A stretch of DNA of 8,779 bases, from contig JAFGQJ010000366.1 in NCBI GenBank assembly GCA_016935715.1, positions 1-8,779 on the forward strand. The letters run 5' to 3'. The notes beneath the pieces are model-generated. The model was given only the letters and a program-made list of their open reading frames with translations, did not search any database and was not told the origin of the DNA. The first letter of the stretch is position 1. The number at the start of each line of letters is the position of its first letter. The stretch comes from Spirochaetales bacterium. Lineage in GTDB: Bacteria; Spirochaetota; Spirochaetia; SZUA-6; DRHE01. Both the position numbers and the translations under genes were made by a program. Positions 7,046 through 8,779 of the stretch are shown here, one piece after another.

Positions 7046-7510
7046 ATGGCCAGGGTCGAAGTGAACACCAACGCGCCTGAGTTTGCTTTAGAGGATCTCA
7101 ATGGAAAAAACGTGTCCCTCTCTGATTATTCCGGCCGCAAGAATGTGCTCGTGGTTTTCAACCGTGGATTTTTATGACCGTTCTGCCGCAGGCACATGGC
7201 GCAGTTGCGTCGAGATTATCAGCAGTTCGTGGAGCTGGATACGGAAATACTGGTTGTAGGGCCTGAGGATGCTGAATCTTTTCGGGAGTACTGGAAAAAG
7301 GAGAATCTGCCGTTTACAGGTTTGCCCGATCCGGAGCACAAGATACTGAAACTGTATGGACAAGAGGTCGAGCTGTTCAAGATGGGCAGAATGCCTGCCC
7401 AGATGCTCATTGATAAGTCCGGTACGCTTCGGTATGTTCATTACGGCCATTCGATGTCGGATATTCCTTCTAATGAAGAGATCGTGAGCTTGATAAAACA
7501 ACTGGACTGA
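7046..7510 (+). CDS. Selenocysteine-containing redoxin (AhpC/TSA-like, UxxC active site), UGA codon at 7175-7177 read as Sec
   Basis: A 154-residue thioredoxin-fold protein when the in-frame TGA at codon 44 is read through. Before it, residues 10-43 are classic redoxin sequence: APEFALEDLNGKNVSLSDY, then a strand NVLVVFNRGFL. The UGA gives U44-P-F-C47-R-R-H, exactly where relatives have a W-C-P-F-C-R active site, so Sec replaces the first cysteine and Cys47 is its partner. After it the frame continues without a break (AQLRRDYQQFVELDTEILVV, then LPFTGLPDPEHKILKLYG, then the cis-Pro region MGRMPAQMLIDKSGTLRYVHYG). Good conservation on both sides argues against a nonsense mutation. Sec would speed thiol peroxide or disulfide chemistry in the cytoplasm. 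It resembles the SelL-related/Prx-like redox group; the exact electron donor is unknown. Insertion would need SelA-D encoded elsewhere. Two sampled 60-base lines of the gene are about 49% GC, against 62% in a sampled line of the neighbouring mscS, which may hint at transfer. It converges with the nitroreductase, 32 bases away. Confidence 0.87.
7183..7204 (+). promoter_or_regulatory. Putative bacterial SECIS stem-loop
   Basis: Starting 5 bases after the UGA, CTGC pairs with GCAG, then a single bulged C, then GC pairs with GC, closing a 9-base loop AGGCACATG. The layout (stem, one bulged base on the 5' side, two GC pairs, a loop opening AGG) parallels the E. coli fdhF element, where the bulge is U and the loop is AGGUCU. 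Differences are the C bulge, the longer loop, and only 12 bases between UGA and loop, about five fewer than in fdhF. SELB would bind here. Confidence 0.55.
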
Positions 7511-7542
7511 CGGTCCCAGAGGTACTGCGGTTCTCGACGAGT

Positions 7543-8463
7543 TTACCCTCTCAGACCGACGTTCCCGCCGTCCAGCCAGCGTACCAGAAGGGGGTTGCGC
7601 GGGGGAATGCGGTGATACACCGGCAGCGGAAATCCCAGGGTCATGACTCCGGCAACGATCATGTCTTCAGGCACGCCCAGTAACCTGCGCATCCCCCTGT
7701 CCTTGTACAGGCTCTGGATGGCGAATCCGATCCAGCAGGAACCGAGTCCGAGCGAATGTGCGGCCAGCATCCCGTAGGTAAAGGCGATTGTCGGATCGAG
7801 CAGGGAGAGGGCGCCCATGTTCGGGTAGTACACGACGATCACTGCCGGCGCATCGAACAGAATCGGGTCCTGCCCCTGTTCCCGCTGACTGATCATGGCG
7901 TTGACCCCCTCCAGGAGTCCTGGGGAATCGAGCACCTTGTAGAGATTCCGCGGCAGAAAAGACTTGAGCAGTTTCCGCAGGCGAATGACGGTGCGGAATT
8001 TCCTGAAACCCGCGATCGTATGATCCGTGATCGCCTGCAGCACGCTGCGTTCGGTGATCGCCAGGTATCGGCTGGCCTGCAGGTTGTGCCCGGATGGAGC
8101 CCAGCGCATTGCCTCCAACACCGCTTCGATCTGCTCCCTACCCGGCAGGGTCGGGCGATAGCGGCGGACCGATCGCTTGGACTGCAGAAACGGCAGAAGC
8201 ACATCGTAGCCGCAGAAACTCTCGGGGCGCTCGATGCCGGCGGGTGCGGGCGGGGTTTCCGCATCCTCCCAAAGGATCGCGTCCCGGGGGCAGACGGCCA
8301 GACAGTGGCCGCAGCCGGTACACCAGCCATGAGGGTCGCGGCGTATCATCCGGGTGGTCGCTTCCCAGGAATTCGATACCGTACTGAACAGGTCGGCACC
8401 GCATTCCCGTGCGCAGGCACCGCAGAGGGTGCAACGTCCCGCGTTTACTCCAACGATTTTCAT
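7543..8463 (-). CDS. Nitroreductase-family flavoprotein with N-terminal 2[4Fe-4S] ferredoxin domain
   Basis: A 306-residue fusion. The first 65 residues are a bacterial-type ferredoxin with two cluster motifs, C11-x2-C14-x2-C17-x3-C21 and C48-x2-C51-x2-C54-x3-C58-P, the latter in the typical order. The rest is an FMN-dependent nitroreductase domain: SKRSVRRYR (95-103) and APSGHNLQ (122-129) contact the flavin phosphate and ring in this family, and GLGSCWIG (239-246) is the usual late helix motif. Electrons would pass from a low-potential donor through the clusters to FMN and then to a nitro, quinone or other unsaturated substrate; such fusions are common in strict anaerobes. It is soluble. 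The ATG at 8463 has GGAGG 5 bases before it. A region of about 60 residues between the two FMN motifs (about 150-200) is a basic, family-variable insert. Expression is probably set by the palindrome at 8491-8512. Confidence 0.92.
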   Translation of the reverse strand: MKIVGVNAGRCTLCGACARECGADLFSTVSNSWEATTRMIRRDPHGWCTGCGHCLAVCPRDAILWEDAETPPAPAGIERPESFCGYDVLLPFLQSKRSVRRYRPTLPGREQIEAVLEAMRWAPSGHNLQASRYLAITERSVLQAITDHTIAGFRKFRTVIRLRKLLKSFLPRNLYKVLDSPGLLEGVNAMISQREQGQDPILFDAPAVIVVYYPNMGALSLLDPTIAFTYGMLAAHSLGLGSCWIGFAIQSLYKDRGMRRLLGVPEDMIVAGVMTLGFPLPVYHRIPPRNPLLVRWLDGGNVGLRG

Positions 8464-8490
8464 CTCGACCTCCGTAATGAAGTATTTATG

Positions 8491-8512
8491 GTTAACTAAA
8501 TAGTTAGTTAAC
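8491..8512. promoter_or_regulatory. Perfect palindromic operator upstream of the nitroreductase
   Basis: GTTAACTAA (8491-8499) and TTAGTTAAC (8504-8512) are exact reverse complements around a 4-base spacer, ATAG. The size and symmetry suit a TetR-type dimer. It lies 28 bases before the nitroreductase start and just downstream of a -10-like TATTAT (8521-8526, minus strand; no good -35 seen). The half-site TTAGTTAAC recurs in the tetR operator at 636-653. Confidence 0.7.
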
Positions 8513-8535
8513 TATCTGACATAATAAAAACTGAT

Positions 8536-8779
8536 TCAGCCGGGCTTCTCTTCACCGGACCAACGTTCCCGCTTGGTCCGGTGATACGCCTCATGGGTCA
8601 TCTCCATGGCCTGATTGAAGGATTTCCTGAGCTGCTCCCGGCTTACCCGAAAGTGGCTGCACCAGGAGTCCCGGAAGAGGACGTAGCAGAGCATTGGAAT
8701 GACCCCTGTAAAGAACTCCGCCACAAGGGTCAAATTCATCGTCTCGGAAGGGTAGAGCCCGGAACCTCTCACATCGCTC
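8536..8779 (-). CDS. Partial CDS, probable C-terminal part of a TetR-family regulator
   Basis: Eighty codons and a stop, open to the right edge, so the N-terminus is outside the window. A GTG at 8772 is in frame but the reading frame continues beyond it, so this is not taken as the start. The sequence is helical and ends in a charged tail; the stretch LTLVAEFFTGVIPMLCYVLF, followed by SREQLRKSFNQAMEMTHEAY, looks like the last two helices of a TetR ligand-binding and dimer domain. No helix-turn-helix is visible. The assignment leans on position: it ends 72 bases before the nitroreductase, with a perfect TetR-like palindrome between them, and runs in the same direction. Another helical protein is possible. 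Confidence 0.5.
   Translation of the reverse strand, partial: SDVRGSGLYPSETMNLTLVAEFFTGVIPMLCYVLFRDSWCSHFRVSREQLRKSFNQAMEMTHEAYHRTKRERWSGEEKPG

Noticed and set aside
7046..7177. Pseudogene interpretation of the redoxin (nonsense mutation)
   Set aside because: The only stop is UGA, exactly at the catalytic Cys position, with intact frames on both sides and a SECIS-like fold; a random nonsense mutation would rarely meet all of these. It remains the main alternative.
7196..7510. Stand-alone 104-residue redoxin fragment starting at ATG 7196
   Set aside because: It would lack the N-terminal strands and the active site, and has no good ribosome-binding site; the same frame upstream encodes the missing redoxin part.

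Overview
The window reads as a stretch of GC-rich chromosome from an anaerobic bacterium. The best guess is a member of the Thermodesulfobacteriota (former Deltaproteobacteria). The grounds are a redoxin gene with an in-frame UGA at a catalytic cysteine position, a ferredoxin-nitroreductase fusion, and general gene style. This placement is inference: no rRNA or taxonomic marker gene is present.

Layout, left to right. (1) On the minus strand are a TetR-family regulator (25-606) with a strong sigma70-like promoter and a probable self-operator, and upstream of it a 12-helix MFS transporter (737-1957). (2) Divergent from these is a plus-strand run: an MDR-family zinc-free oxidoreductase (2136-3095), two tandem DUF4386 membrane proteins with nearly identical ribosome-binding regions (3148-3885 and 3947-4726), and a PAP2-type membrane phosphatase (4884-5771). 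A perfect AT-rich inverted repeat lies over the predicted -10 box of the oxidoreductase. (3) Converging on this run is an MscS-type mechanosensitive channel (5861-6778, minus). (4) Divergent from the channel is a small thioredoxin-fold redoxin (7046-7510, plus). It is read through an in-frame UGA at codon 44, which I interpret as selenocysteine in a U-x-x-C active site, with a stem-loop right after the UGA that resembles a bacterial SECIS. (5) At the right end, on the minus strand, a probable TetR-family regulator runs off the window edge (8536-8779), followed by a perfect palindromic operator and a nitroreductase with a two-cluster ferredoxin domain (7543-8463).

Main points. The selenoprotein is the standout: a standard gene call starting at the internal ATG at 7196 would lose the first 50 residues, including the catalytic Sec and Cys. 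The second point is a shared 9-base half-site, TTAGTTAAC, found just downstream of the -10 regions of both the tetR gene at the left end and the nitroreductase at the right end, which suggests linked or paralogous TetR control. The other genes look like membrane and stress functions (efflux, osmotic release, lipid phosphate turnover, redox) and show no sign of a single pathway. No tRNA, rRNA, insertion sequence, CRISPR array or phage gene was seen.
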